Positions 49,201 to 56,810 of a stretch of 64,000 bases of DNA are shown here, in pieces (positions within the stretch are counted from its first letter, which is position 1; each line of letters opens with the position of its first letter). The translations under genes were made by a program, and so were the position numbers. The notes beneath the pieces are model-generated. The model had not been told where the DNA came from, ran no database searches, and was given only the letters and a program-made list of their open reading frames with translations. The stretch lies in the NCBI RefSeq assembly GCF_041320705.1, contig NZ_JBGGTQ010000010.1:62001-126000 (forward strand), read 5' to 3'. The DNA is from Kineococcus mangrovi. GTDB taxonomy: Bacteria; Actinomycetota; Actinomycetes; Actinomycetales; Kineococcaceae.

Positions 49201-49881
49201 GTCGCGCAGGTCGGCCTGGACGACCTGGGCGCGGCGGGCGGCCTCGGCCTGGCGGCCCAGGGGTTTGAGCTGGCGGCGGATTTCGGTGACCAGGTCGGCC
49301 ACGCGCGTGAGGTTGGCCTCCATCGCGTCGAGCTTGCGCAGCGCCTTCTCCTTGCGGCGCCGGTGCTTCAGGACCCCGGCGGCCTCCTCGATGAACGCGC
49401 GGCGCTCCTCCGGGGAGGCGTGCAGGACCGCGTCGATCTGGCCCTGACCGACGATCACGTGCATCTCCCGGCCGATGCCGGAGTCGGACAGCAGCTCCTG
49501 GACGTCGAGCAGGCGGCACGTCTGGCCGTTGATCGCGTACTCCGACCCGCCCGTGCGGAACATCGTCCGGGTGATCGTCACCTCGGCGAACTCGATGGGC
49601 AGGGCCCCGTCGGAGTTGTCGATCGTCAGGCTCACCTCGGCGCGCCCGAGGGCCGAGCGCCCCTCGGGGCCGGTGGTGCCGGCGAAGATGACGTCCTCCA
49701 TCTTCCCGCCGCGCAGGCTCTTGGCGCTGCTCTCCCCCATGACCCAGGTGAGGGCGTCCAGGACGTTCGACTTGCCCGAGCCGTTGGGGCCGACCACGCA
49801 CGTGATCCCCGGCTGCAGCCGCAGCGTCGTCGCGGAGGCGAACGACTTGAACCCCTTGAGGGTGAGGGTCTTCAGGTGCAC
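46264..49881 (-). CDS. smc: Chromosome segregation protein SMC
   Basis: A 1205-residue SMC ATPase. Walker A is VVGPNGSGKSNVLDAL near residue 33; long coiled coils flank a hinge at about 515-670 (VLGSVAALLSVEPGWEQAIA; GDVVGAHVAAGGSS); the C-terminal head has the signature LSGGERSLAAVAMLVSIFRA and Walker B YVLDEVEAALDDANLSRL. Length is normal. GTG 49881 gives the standard VHLKTLTLKGFKSFA start; the frame is open 42 codons further but without homology. TAGGCT 8 nt upstream suggests a leaderless message. ScpA/ScpB are not encoded here. Confidence 0.97.
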   Translation of the reverse strand: MHLKTLTLKGFKSFASATTLRLQPGITCVVGPNGSGKSNVLDALTWVMGESSAKSLRGGKMEDVIFAGTTGPEGRSALGRAEVSLTIDNSDGALPIEFAEVTITRTMFRTGGSEYAINGQTCRLLDVQELLSDSGIGREMHVIVGQGQIDAVLHASPEERRAFIEEAAGVLKHRRRKEKALRKLDAMEANLTRVADLVTEIRRQLKPLGRQAEAARRAQVVQADLRDARLRLLADDLVQAGSSLQRDEADEAALKARQAQVEADLSEASARLQAAERAAAAAAPDLARAVETHHRLEALAERLRGVQALAAERSRLLAGEPEEQTGRRDPEELTAHADRVRAEEADLAGQVTARRAALDEVLAARAEADRAARAEDQRVAAALRVAADRREGLARLGGQVAARTSRVEAAEAERERLSTSLADAERRREEAQAAFTALEAQVAGVEEGEEDLDTEHEAAADALQAAETAHEQARAEVQAAERERATWTARREALEIGLARKDGAGALLAAGAAVSGVLGSVAALLSVEPGWEQAIAAALGSTADAVAVASPADAVRAIDHLKGEDAGRAGMLVASPGSADAGPVAPAGARAALSLVTAPAELRPALAGLLGRVVVVDDLPAAQRVAQSRPDLVAVTRDGDVVGAHVAAGGSSSAPSLLQVQAAVDEATDALSAAEQRAQRAQADLGAAQTARAAAAGRVEAALDRLHDSDARMNAVAEQLGQLGSAVRAAQAEADRLRATREQVGARVETDRVELVELTERFEAASRSQDEDEGDVSTDERDRLAEVARGFGGTETEARLALRTTEERARALAGRADALQRQAAEELAARERAAARRARRAEQSRVAATVREGAGKALAAWESSHVQATRLREAAEAARATFEEQVGAARRAVESLTTEQQRLGDTRHADEVARAQQRWKIDQLRQRALEELGTDPDVLTEEFGPHQLVPPSPPAPGDPEPEMPPEPRPYVRSEQDKRRRSAERALAQLGQVNPLALEEYAAMEERHQFLVTQSEDLKKSRKDLLDIVKEVDERVERVFSEAFAEVAQQYEEVFPRLFPGGEGRLVLTDPSDMLATGIEVEARPAGKKVKRLSLLSGGERSLAAVAMLVSIFRARPSPFYVLDEVEAALDDANLSRLITLFEELRATSQLIVITHQKRTMQIADALYGVTMRGDGISTVVSQRLRDGEPAGPRAAAPGDAEPLAV

Positions 49882-49889
49882 GGGGTCAG

Positions 49890-49895
49890 AGCCTA
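49890..49895 (-). promoter_or_regulatory. Candidate -10 of a leaderless smc transcript
   Basis: Minus-strand TAGGCT, 8 nt before the GTG at 49881, in the 200-bp region divergent from the MFS gene. No Shine-Dalgarno. Confidence 0.5.
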
Positions 49896-50036
49896 ACGAG
49901 GCGCGGGCCCGGACCGGCCGAGGCGAGCCGGGCCGGTGACCGCGTCGTGCGGGACCGTCGACCCGCCGCCCGGTCATCACGAGGCGGAATGACCGCTGAG
50001 ACGACACGCGATGCGCTCGATCCGTGACCGCCCGAG

Positions 50037-50046
50037 GTTGTACAAC
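50037..50046. promoter_or_regulatory. 10-bp palindrome upstream of the MFS efflux gene
   Basis: GTTGTACAAC, a perfect AT-richer palindrome in a very GC-rich setting, 36 nt before the MFS start. The form and position fit a TetR- or MarR-type operator, or a -10 region embedded in one. No regulator gene is adjacent. Confidence 0.4.
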
Positions 50047-50081
50047 GGTGGAAGACGAGACCGAGATCCGGAAGGACCCCT

Positions 50082-51422
50082 GTGCCGACCCGCCCCGCCG
50101 GTCGTACCCGCCCCACGCGCCCCGAGCACCCCGCCCGCCCCCGCCGCTCCCCGTTCCGCGCCCTGCCCGGCCCCCGCACCGCCCCGGGCCCCCTGCCCGC
50201 CGGCGGCCCCGCGGGCCGCCCCGTCGACGAGGTGCCCCTGCGCCTGCTGGTGACGCTGGCCCTCCTGTGCGCGATCGGCCCCCTCGCCGTCGACGCGTAC
50301 CTGCCGACCTTCCCGGACCTGGCCACGGACCTGTCGACCAGCGCGGCCCGCGTCCAGCTGACGCTGACGACGTTCATGCTCGGGATGGCCGCCGGCCAGC
50401 TCGTCCTGGGTCCCCTGTCCGACCGCCTCGGCCGCCGTCGCCTGCTGCTGACCGGCACCCTCGTGACCTTCCTCGCCGGCGTCGTGTGCGCCCTGACGCC
50501 CTCGATCGGCGTCCTCGTCGTCGCCCGCCTCGTGCAGGGCGTCGCCGGGGCCGCCGGGGTCGTCATCGGCCGCGCCGTCGTCGCCGACCTCGCCACCGGC
50601 CGGGCCGCGGCCCGGGCCTTCTCCACGCTCGGCGTCATCGGCGGGGTGGCCCCCGTCGTGGCGCCGCTGCTCGGGGGCCTCGTCGCCGGGCACGGCGGCT
50701 GGCGCGGGATCTTCGCCCTCACCGCGGTCGCCGCGCTCGTCATGGTCGTCGCGGCCTGGTTCGTCGTGCCCGAGACGCTGCCCGCCGAACGCCGCCACGC
50801 CGGCGGGGCGCGCGAGGTGGCCCGCACGGCGCGCGCGGTCCTGTCGCGCCGCGGCTACGTCGGCTACGTCGGCACCCTCGTCCTGGTGTTCGGGACCGTC
50901 TTCTCCTACGTGTCGGCCTCGCCGTTCGTGCTGCAGAACGTCGTGGGCCTCTCGACCGGGACGTTCTCCCTCGTCTTCGCCACCAACGCCCTGGGGATCG
51001 CCGCCGGGGGCGCCGTCTCCACGCGGGCCCTGCGCCGGTTCGACCCCTCCCAGGTCCTGACGACCGGGGTGCTCCTGCAGCTCACCTGCGCCGCCGGGCT
51101 GTTCCTGACGGTCCTCGCCCTCGACGCCTGGACCCCCGCCGTGCTCGTCCTGCTGTGGTTCACCGTGTTCAGCGTCGGTCTCGTCTTCGGGAACGCGACG
51201 GCGCTCGCGATCGAGCAGGTGCGCTTCGCCTCGGGCACCGGGTCCGCCCTGCAGGGGGCGCTGCAGTTCACGGTCGGCGCCCTGGTCTCCCCGCTCGTCG
51301 GCCTCGCCGGTGAGCACTCCGCGGTGCCGATGGTGACGACGATGCTGACGTGCACCGGCCTGGCCGCGGTGATGCTGTTCCTCGTCGCGCGGCCGGCGCG
51401 CCGCGCGCGCACCGGGGCCTGA
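50082..51422 (+). CDS. Bcr/CflA family multidrug efflux MFS transporter
   Basis: A 446-residue, 12-helix major facilitator. About 50 N-terminal residues are a Pro/Arg-rich extension. Helix 1 carries GPLAVDAYLPTFPDLATDL, typical of the Bcr/CflA drug:proton antiporters, and the loop 2-3 motif is GPLSDRLGRRRLLLTG; motif C-like GVAPVVAPLLGGLV is in helix 5. GTG 50082 follows GGAAGGA. It exports drugs or metabolites; the substrate is unknown. Divergent from smc and convergent with the acylphosphatase gene (8 bp apart). Confidence 0.92.
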   Translation: MPTRPAGRTRPTRPEHPARPRRSPFRALPGPRTAPGPLPAGGPAGRPVDEVPLRLLVTLALLCAIGPLAVDAYLPTFPDLATDLSTSAARVQLTLTTFMLGMAAGQLVLGPLSDRLGRRRLLLTGTLVTFLAGVVCALTPSIGVLVVARLVQGVAGAAGVVIGRAVVADLATGRAAARAFSTLGVIGGVAPVVAPLLGGLVAGHGGWRGIFALTAVAALVMVVAAWFVVPETLPAERRHAGGAREVARTARAVLSRRGYVGYVGTLVLVFGTVFSYVSASPFVLQNVVGLSTGTFSLVFATNALGIAAGGAVSTRALRRFDPSQVLTTGVLLQLTCAAGLFLTVLALDAWTPAVLVLLWFTVFSVGLVFGNATALAIEQVRFASGTGSALQGALQFTVGALVSPLVGLAGEHSAVPMVTTMLTCTGLAAVMLFLVARPARRARTGA

Positions 51423-51430
51423 CCCCGGCC

Positions 51431-51709
51431 CTACCGCGTCCGGAACCCCGAGAGGCCCTCGGCGGGTCCCCAGTGGTCGGTGACCCGGGCGACCCGCCCG
51501 GGGCGCCCGTGCTGGGTGGGGTCGGCGCGCAGACGCGACAGCAGCTGCCGCAGCGCGTCGCGCTCGCCCTCGACGACGACCTCCACCCGGCCGTCGGGGG
51601 TGTTCTCTGCGGTCCCGGTCACGCCGAGCTCCTCGGCCTGGCGCTGGGTCCACCAGCGGAAGCCGACGCCCTGGACGTGGCCGGTGACGAGGACGGTGAG
51701 GCGTTCCAC
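51431..51709 (-). CDS. acyP: Acylphosphatase
   Basis: A 92-residue enzyme hydrolysing acyl phosphates. The active-site loop GHVQGVGFRWWTQRQAEELG contains the phosphate-binding Arg, and the catalytic Asn is in GTAENTPDGRVEVVVEG. Length is typical. Two in-frame GTG codons exist: 51718 and 51709. The latter is preferred because TAGGGT lies 7 nt upstream and homologues start with V/M-x-R-L-T-V. Confidence 0.93.
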   Translation of the reverse strand: MERLTVLVTGHVQGVGFRWWTQRQAEELGVTGTAENTPDGRVEVVVEGERDALRQLLSRLRADPTQHGRPGRVARVTDHWGPAEGLSGFRTR

Positions 51710-51716
51710 GCACGGC

Positions 51717-51722
51717 ACCCTA
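51717..51722 (-). promoter_or_regulatory. Candidate -10 of a leaderless acyP transcript
   Basis: Minus-strand TAGGGT, 7 nt before the GTG at 51709 and just past the stop of the upstream peptidase gene. Confidence 0.45.
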
Positions 51723-51730
51723 GGGGACGG

Positions 51731-52609
51731 TCAGGCGTACACCGGGCCGCCGCTGATCCCGAAGAACTCCTCCAGGGTCGCCACCCGCGCCTCGGTCAAC
51801 CGCTGCACCAGGTCGGTGCCCACCCAGCGCCAGTGCCAGGGTTCGGCGTCGTAGCCCGTCACCGCCGTCGCCCCCTCGGGGTAGCGCAGGAGGAACCCGT
51901 GGCGACCGGCGTGGGCGCGCAACCAGTCCGACTCCGGGGTCTGCCCGAAGCAGTCCTCCAGCAGGCACCCCGGCGCCGTCCGGCCGCCGAAGTCCACCGC
52001 CAGCCCCGTCTGGTGCTCGCTGTAGCCGGGGCGGGCCGAGACGCTCTCGGCGGTCTCCAGCCCGTCGCGCACGACGGCGTCGTCGTGCACCGCCGTCTGC
52101 CGCTGGAAGGAGCGGTAGCCGCTCGTGACGCTGAGGCCGACCCCGTCGCGGCGCGCGTCCTCCAGCAGCGCCCGCAGGTCCGGGGCGATGACGGCGGCCA
52201 CCTCCTTGCCCGCCACGACGGCCAGCGCCGGGGCGTAGTCGCGCGGGTCCAGCGGGTGCTGCTTGTTGACCACGACCCACGGGCTGGCGGCCTCGGTGCG
52301 CGAAGGCCCCTGGACCTGCGCCGGGGTGGCCGGTGACGCGACGACCGCCTGCGGGGCGGCGGGCGCGACCTCCCCGGCGACCTCCCCGGCGGCTCCCGCC
52401 GCCGCCGGAGCGCCCCCGGCCGGGACGGCACCGGGGTCCTCACCGGTCAGCCGCGCCGCGAGGGCCCCACCGCCGACACCGGCGGCGAGCAGACCCGCGA
52501 GGAGCAGGCGGCGGGCCACGACGGCCTCGTGGCTGAACCGCCGCCGCCCGTCGGGCAGCACCTCGGGGGCGAACGGCGAGCGCGGCGGCCGGGTGCCCGG
52601 GCGGGTCAT
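51731..52609 (-). CDS. D-alanyl-D-alanine carboxypeptidase, M15B (VanY-like)
   Basis: A 292-residue exported zinc peptidase. One hydrophobic segment (about 33-52) acts as signal or anchor, an Ala/Pro/Gly-rich linker spans to about 110, and the catalytic domain follows: VTSGYRSFQRQTAVHDD, the zinc motif SARPGYSEHQTGLAVDFGG, and the second metal/catalytic site YDAEPWHWRWVGTDLVQ. It trims the terminal D-Ala of peptidoglycan stem peptides. ATG 52609 follows GGGAGGA. Nothing links it functionally to the adjacent rhamnose locus. Confidence 0.9.
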   Translation of the reverse strand: MTRPGTRPPRSPFAPEVLPDGRRRFSHEAVVARRLLLAGLLAAGVGGGALAARLTGEDPGAVPAGGAPAAAGAAGEVAGEVAPAAPQAVVASPATPAQVQGPSRTEAASPWVVVNKQHPLDPRDYAPALAVVAGKEVAAVIAPDLRALLEDARRDGVGLSVTSGYRSFQRQTAVHDDAVVRDGLETAESVSARPGYSEHQTGLAVDFGGRTAPGCLLEDCFGQTPESDWLRAHAGRHGFLLRYPEGATAVTGYDAEPWHWRWVGTDLVQRLTEARVATLEEFFGISGGPVYA

Positions 52610-52662
52610 GCGGCGATCCTCCCAGCGCGGCGCGCGCAGGTCACGCGCCGCGCCGGGGGGAC

Positions 52663-54918
52663 TCAGCCGGTGACGCTGTGCTCGCCGGCGGTGAGTTCGC
52701 GTTCACTGCCGTCGGGCAGCCGCAGGAGGGCGGACGTGCCCGCGGGGACGGTCACGTCGACGCTGAGGGCGTCGCCGTCCTGCCGCCAGCTGACGGCGAG
52801 CCGGCCGTGGGGCGTCTCCAGGGCCCCCCGGGCCCAGGTGATCCCGCCGCCGGGCTGCGGCGCCACGAGGGAGCGCGCGTACCCCGGCTCCAGGGGCGAG
52901 AGGCCCGCCACGACGCGGTGCATCCAGTCCGCGACGGCTCCCAGGGCGTAGTGGTTGAAGCTCGTCATCTGCCCGGGGTTGATCGTCCCGTCGGGCAGCA
53001 TCGAGTCCCACCGCTCCCAGATCGTGGTGGCCCCCATCGTCACGGGGTACAGCCACGACGGGCAGCTCTCCTCCAGCAGCAGCCGGTAGGCCTCCTGCAG
53101 GTGGCCCGTCGAGGTGAGGGCGTCGGTGACGTAGGGCGTACCGGCGAAACCCGTCGAGACCCGGTACCCCGCCTCGGCGACGACCTCGGCGAGCCGGTCA
53201 CCCGCCTTCGCCGCGAGGTCCCCGTCCAGCAGGCCGAACTCGATGGCCAGCGCGTAGACGGTCGCGCAGTCCGAGCGCACGGTCCCGTCCTCGGAGACGT
53301 AGTGCCGCCCGAACGCCGCGCGCAGCCGGTCCGCGAGGGCGTCGAACTCGGCCGCGTCCTGCTCGTGCCCCAGGACGCGAGCCGTGTCGGCCGCCGTCCG
53401 GGCCGAGCGGAAGATGGCGGCCGTCGCCACCACGCCCTTGTCGGCCTTCGCGGCCGCGGGGTCGTCCGGCGGCGCGTCGGGGTCGAGCCAGTCGGCGAAC
53501 TGGAACCCCTCGTCCCACAGGTCCGTCGGGGAGAGCAGACCCTCCACGTGCCGGACGTGCGCGACCGCGGCCGGGTACGCCTCGGCGAGGGCCTCCCGGT
53601 CGCCGTACGCCTGCCACAGCGTCCAGGGCAGCCACACCGCGACGTCGGACCAGAAGCACGTCGAGTCGGGGTCCCCGCGCAGGCCCTTCGGCGGGGAGAA
53701 CTTCAGGACGTCGGGCACCACGTAGGGGGTGATGCCGTCGTGGGCGGCCTGCTCGGCGTCCAGGTCGCGCAGCCAGTCCCGCAGGAACGCCGAGACGTCG
53801 AACAGGTAGGCCGCGCTCGGGCCGAAGACGGCGAGGTCACCGGTCCAGCCCAGGCGCTCGTCGCGCTGCGGGCAGTCGGTGGGCACGTCCAGGAAGTTCC
53901 CCCTCTGCCCCCACACGACGTTGCGGTGCAGCTGGTTGACGAGCTCGTTCGAGCACTCGAACTCCCCCGTGCGTCGCAGCTGGGAGTGCACGACGACGGC
54001 TTCGAGGTCCTCGACGGTGAGCTCGCCGGGCCAGCCGGTGACCTCGGCGTAGCGGAAGCCGTGGAACGTGAACGTCGGTTCGAACGTGTCGGCCCCCCCG
54101 GAGAGCGTGAGCCGGTCGGTCGCCGCGGCGGTGCGCAGCGGACGGACGCCCAGCTCGCCGTGCTCGAGCACCTCGGCGTGCCGCAGCGTGATCGTGGAAC
54201 CCTCCGGGCCGGTGACGGTGAACCGCAACCAGCCGACGAGGTTCTGCCCGAAGTCCACCAGCGTCTTCCCGCTCGGGGACGTCGTCACGGCGACGGGTCG
54301 CACGACCTCCTGGCGACGGACCGGGGGACCGACGTGCTCGGTGAGCCGCGCGGTGTCGAACTCCAGCGCGCTGACACCGCTCCAGCCGTCGGCGGGGCCG
54401 TCGAGCGCCGCCCAGCGCGGTTCCAGGCGGCGGTGGTCGACGTCCTGACCGTCGTAGATCTCGTCGGCGGTCACGGCCGAGGGGCGCGCCTGCCAGTCCG
54501 GGCCGGTGGCGACGACCTGCTCGTGCCCGTCGGCGAAGCGGAGCTCCAGCTGCGCGAACGCGCCGATGCGGTCGGAGTACAGGCCGCTGCTCCCGCTCCA
54601 GGCCAGCCGGCCGACGGCCCAGCCGTTGCCCAGAGCGAGCCCGAGGACGTGCTCGGCCGCCCCGCCCGCGAACCGGGGGGTGAGGTCGTGGCTGACGTAC
54701 CGCAGCCGCCACTCGTAGCTGCTCCACCCGGGGGTGAGGACGTCCTCGGAGACGGGCTCGCCGTCGAGGTGGGGCTCGACCACCCCGAGCGCGGTGACGT
54801 GCAGGACGGCGGAGGTCACGTCGCCGTGGCCGTCGTCGAGCGTGAACCGCCTGCGCAGCAGGGGCGCCTGCCGCACCTCGTCGGCCGTGATCATCGCTGC
54901 GTGCCAGCGTGGGGACAT
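52663..54918 (-). CDS. Alpha-L-rhamnosidase, glycoside hydrolase family 78
   Basis: Releases L-rhamnose from rhamnosides. The 751-residue protein has N-terminal beta-sandwich domains (LTPGWSSYEWRLRYVSHDLT; ALGNGWAVGRLAWSGSSG), the middle domain GKTLVDFGQNLVGWLRF and FTFHGFRYAEVTGWPG, and the (alpha/alpha)6 barrel with the catalytic acid region DVPTDCPQRDERLGWTGD and the base region TIWERWDSMLPDGTINPG. No signal peptide is seen, so it acts inside the cell on imported rhamnosides. ATG 54918 follows GGAGGAA. It is the last gene of the transporter operon, 47 bp after the second permease. Confidence 0.95.
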   Translation of the reverse strand: MSPRWHAAMITADEVRQAPLLRRRFTLDDGHGDVTSAVLHVTALGVVEPHLDGEPVSEDVLTPGWSSYEWRLRYVSHDLTPRFAGGAAEHVLGLALGNGWAVGRLAWSGSSGLYSDRIGAFAQLELRFADGHEQVVATGPDWQARPSAVTADEIYDGQDVDHRRLEPRWAALDGPADGWSGVSALEFDTARLTEHVGPPVRRQEVVRPVAVTTSPSGKTLVDFGQNLVGWLRFTVTGPEGSTITLRHAEVLEHGELGVRPLRTAAATDRLTLSGGADTFEPTFTFHGFRYAEVTGWPGELTVEDLEAVVVHSQLRRTGEFECSNELVNQLHRNVVWGQRGNFLDVPTDCPQRDERLGWTGDLAVFGPSAAYLFDVSAFLRDWLRDLDAEQAAHDGITPYVVPDVLKFSPPKGLRGDPDSTCFWSDVAVWLPWTLWQAYGDREALAEAYPAAVAHVRHVEGLLSPTDLWDEGFQFADWLDPDAPPDDPAAAKADKGVVATAAIFRSARTAADTARVLGHEQDAAEFDALADRLRAAFGRHYVSEDGTVRSDCATVYALAIEFGLLDGDLAAKAGDRLAEVVAEAGYRVSTGFAGTPYVTDALTSTGHLQEAYRLLLEESCPSWLYPVTMGATTIWERWDSMLPDGTINPGQMTSFNHYALGAVADWMHRVVAGLSPLEPGYARSLVAPQPGGGITWARGALETPHGRLAVSWRQDGDALSVDVTVPAGTSALLRLPDGSERELTAGEHSVTG

Positions 54919-54965
54919 GCGGGGGTTCCTCCGGGGGGTCGGTGCTCGGGGTCGGGCGGGTGGTG

Positions 54966-55805
54966 TCAGCCCTTGACGGCGCCGGACGTCATGCCGGCGA
55001 CGATCTGGCGGTTGAAGAACAGGTACATGACCAGCGGCGGGATCGTGATGAGCAGGATGTCCATGAAGAGCAGGTTGTAGCTGGTGCTCGCCTGGCTCTG
55101 GAAGTTGAACAGCGTCAGCTGCACGGTGGCGTTGTCGTCACCGGGCAGGAAGTAGAGCGGGTTGGTGAAGTCGTTGAACACGTTCACCGCCTGGACCACG
55201 ATGACGGTCACGGTGACGGGCCGCAACAGCGGCAGGATCACCCGGAAGAACAACCGCAGCGGGCCGGCGCCGTCGAGGACCGCGGCCTCGTCCAGTTCCC
55301 GGGGGATGCCCGAGATGAACGCCCGGAACAGCAGGATCGTGAACGACAACCCGAAGGCGACCTCGATGAGGATCAGCCCCGGCAACGTCCCGAACAGCCC
55401 CAGCCCCTGCAGCACCCAGATGGTCGGGACGACGGCGGGCGGGATGATCAGTCCGGACAGCACCAGGAAGTTGATGACGGGCGTGAAGCGGCTCACCCTG
55501 CGCTGCAGCACGAAGGCCACCATCGCACCGAGCACCACCATGATCGTCACGCTGGCGACCGTCAGGACGGTCGAGTTGATGAAGGCGATGACCAGGATGT
55601 AGTCGCGCGTCTGCAGGACCGTGACGAGGTTCTCCCAGAGCTGGAAGTTCTGCGGCCACGAGAAGTCGAACAGCGACGCCTGCTGGGCGTCCTTGACGGC
55701 GGTCAGGACGATGAACGCGAACGGCACGAGGAAGACGACGACGCTGGCCAGGATGGCCGCGCCACCCACTCCCCACCGCAGGAGGGCGGCCCGGGTCGGG
55801 TTCAC
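54966..55805 (-). CDS. Carbohydrate ABC transporter permease (MalG type)
   Basis: A 279-residue, six-helix inner-membrane permease. The EAA loop that contacts the ATPase is IPRELDEAAVLDGAGPLRLF. The first helix and QNFQLWENLVTVLQTRDYI match the MalG half of sugar importers. The GTG overlaps the preceding permease stop by 4 nt. The likely cargo is rhamnose or rhamno-oligosaccharides, inferred from the neighbours. Confidence 0.94.
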   Translation of the reverse strand: MNPTRAALLRWGVGGAAILASVVVFLVPFAFIVLTAVKDAQQASLFDFSWPQNFQLWENLVTVLQTRDYILVIAFINSTVLTVASVTIMVVLGAMVAFVLQRRVSRFTPVINFLVLSGLIIPPAVVPTIWVLQGLGLFGTLPGLILIEVAFGLSFTILLFRAFISGIPRELDEAAVLDGAGPLRLFFRVILPLLRPVTVTVIVVQAVNVFNDFTNPLYFLPGDDNATVQLTLFNFQSQASTSYNLLFMDILLITIPPLVMYLFFNRQIVAGMTSGAVKG

Positions 55806-56731
55806 AGCTGCACCTCCTTGCGGGCGAGCCAGCGGGTCAGGGGGACGACGATGGCCGTGACCAGCAGGAACAGGATGACGTTGCCCGCGGTTGAGAGCCC
55901 GTAGAAACCGGCCTGGTACTGCTTGTAGATGACCGAGGCGATGACGTCGGAGGTGAAACCGGGACCACCGCGCGTCATGGCCCAGATGAGGTCGAACGAC
56001 CGCAGCCCGCCGATCAGCGAGAGGGTGATGACGGTCGAGGTGGCCGGCCACGACAGCGGCAGGATGATGTTGCGGAACAGCGTCCAGGGGCCGGCGCCGT
56101 CCACCCGCGCGGCCTCGTAGTACTCCTTGGGGATCGAGACGATGCCCGCCATGTAGATGACGGTCGCGAGCCCGACCCCCTTCCAGATGTCGACCAGGGC
56201 CACCGAGAAGAGCGCCAGCGAGGGGTTGGTGAGCCACCCGGGACCGTCGACGCCGAAGACCGCCAGGGTGGCGTTGATGACCCCGCGCTGGGGGTTCATC
56301 AAGGCGGTGAACGTGATGCCGACCCCGACGGTGCTGACGAGCACGGGGAAGAAGACCACGGAGCGCAGGTACCCGCGGCCCACGATCTGCGACGTCAGCA
56401 GGATCCCCAGCCCGAGGCCCAGCACCACCTTGGCCCCGGAGGTCACGACGGCGTAGATGAAGGTGTTCACCAGCCCCTTGGTCAGAGCCGGTTCCCGGAA
56501 GAACTGGACGAAGTTCTCGAGGCCGATGTACTCGCTCGTGAAGATGGTCCAGCGCGTGAGGCTGAAGTAGAAGGACGCGAACGTGGGGATCAGGAACAGC
56601 ACCACGAACACGACCGCGGCGGGCAGGTAGAACCAGGTGGGGTACGGGCTGCGCACCTTCCTGGCCCCACCGGCGCCGCTCACGGGCGGTGCTCCCGTGC
56701 GGGAGCGGGCAGGACCGGTTGCCGTCGACAC
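55802..56731 (-). CDS. Carbohydrate ABC transporter permease (MalF type)
   Basis: A 309-residue, six-helix permease. Hydrophobic segments start at about residue 35; the EAA loop is IPKEYYEAARVDGAGPWTLF. GLENFVQFFREPALTKGLVN before the transport domain is typical of the MalF half. GTG 56731 is preceded by AAGGAGG at 8 nt, which decides the start. No ATPase gene is in the operon, so a shared MsmK/UgpC-type ATPase encoded elsewhere is presumably used, as in many actinobacteria. Confidence 0.94.
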   Translation of the reverse strand: MSTATGPARSRTGAPPVSGAGGARKVRSPYPTWFYLPAAVVFVVLFLIPTFASFYFSLTRWTIFTSEYIGLENFVQFFREPALTKGLVNTFIYAVVTSGAKVVLGLGLGILLTSQIVGRGYLRSVVFFPVLVSTVGVGITFTALMNPQRGVINATLAVFGVDGPGWLTNPSLALFSVALVDIWKGVGLATVIYMAGIVSIPKEYYEAARVDGAGPWTLFRNIILPLSWPATSTVITLSLIGGLRSFDLIWAMTRGGPGFTSDVIASVIYKQYQAGFYGLSTAGNVILFLLVTAIVVPLTRWLARKEVQL

Positions 56732-56810
56732 GACGTCGACCTCCTTCACTCGGCCCGCCCCGCCCGCTCCCGGCACCGGGGCGGGTGGGTCGGGCGGTCC
56801 GGCAGGACGG

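Noticed and set aside
44671-49896. Very long open frame on the plus strand antisense to smc and ftsY (over 1700 codons), and similar ones at 38349-42719, 295-2472 and 3756-5672
   Set aside because: They lie antisense to clearly homologous genes; long stop-free antisense frames are an artefact of high GC. Their products are repetitive Arg/Gly/Asp/Val-rich sequence without family features.
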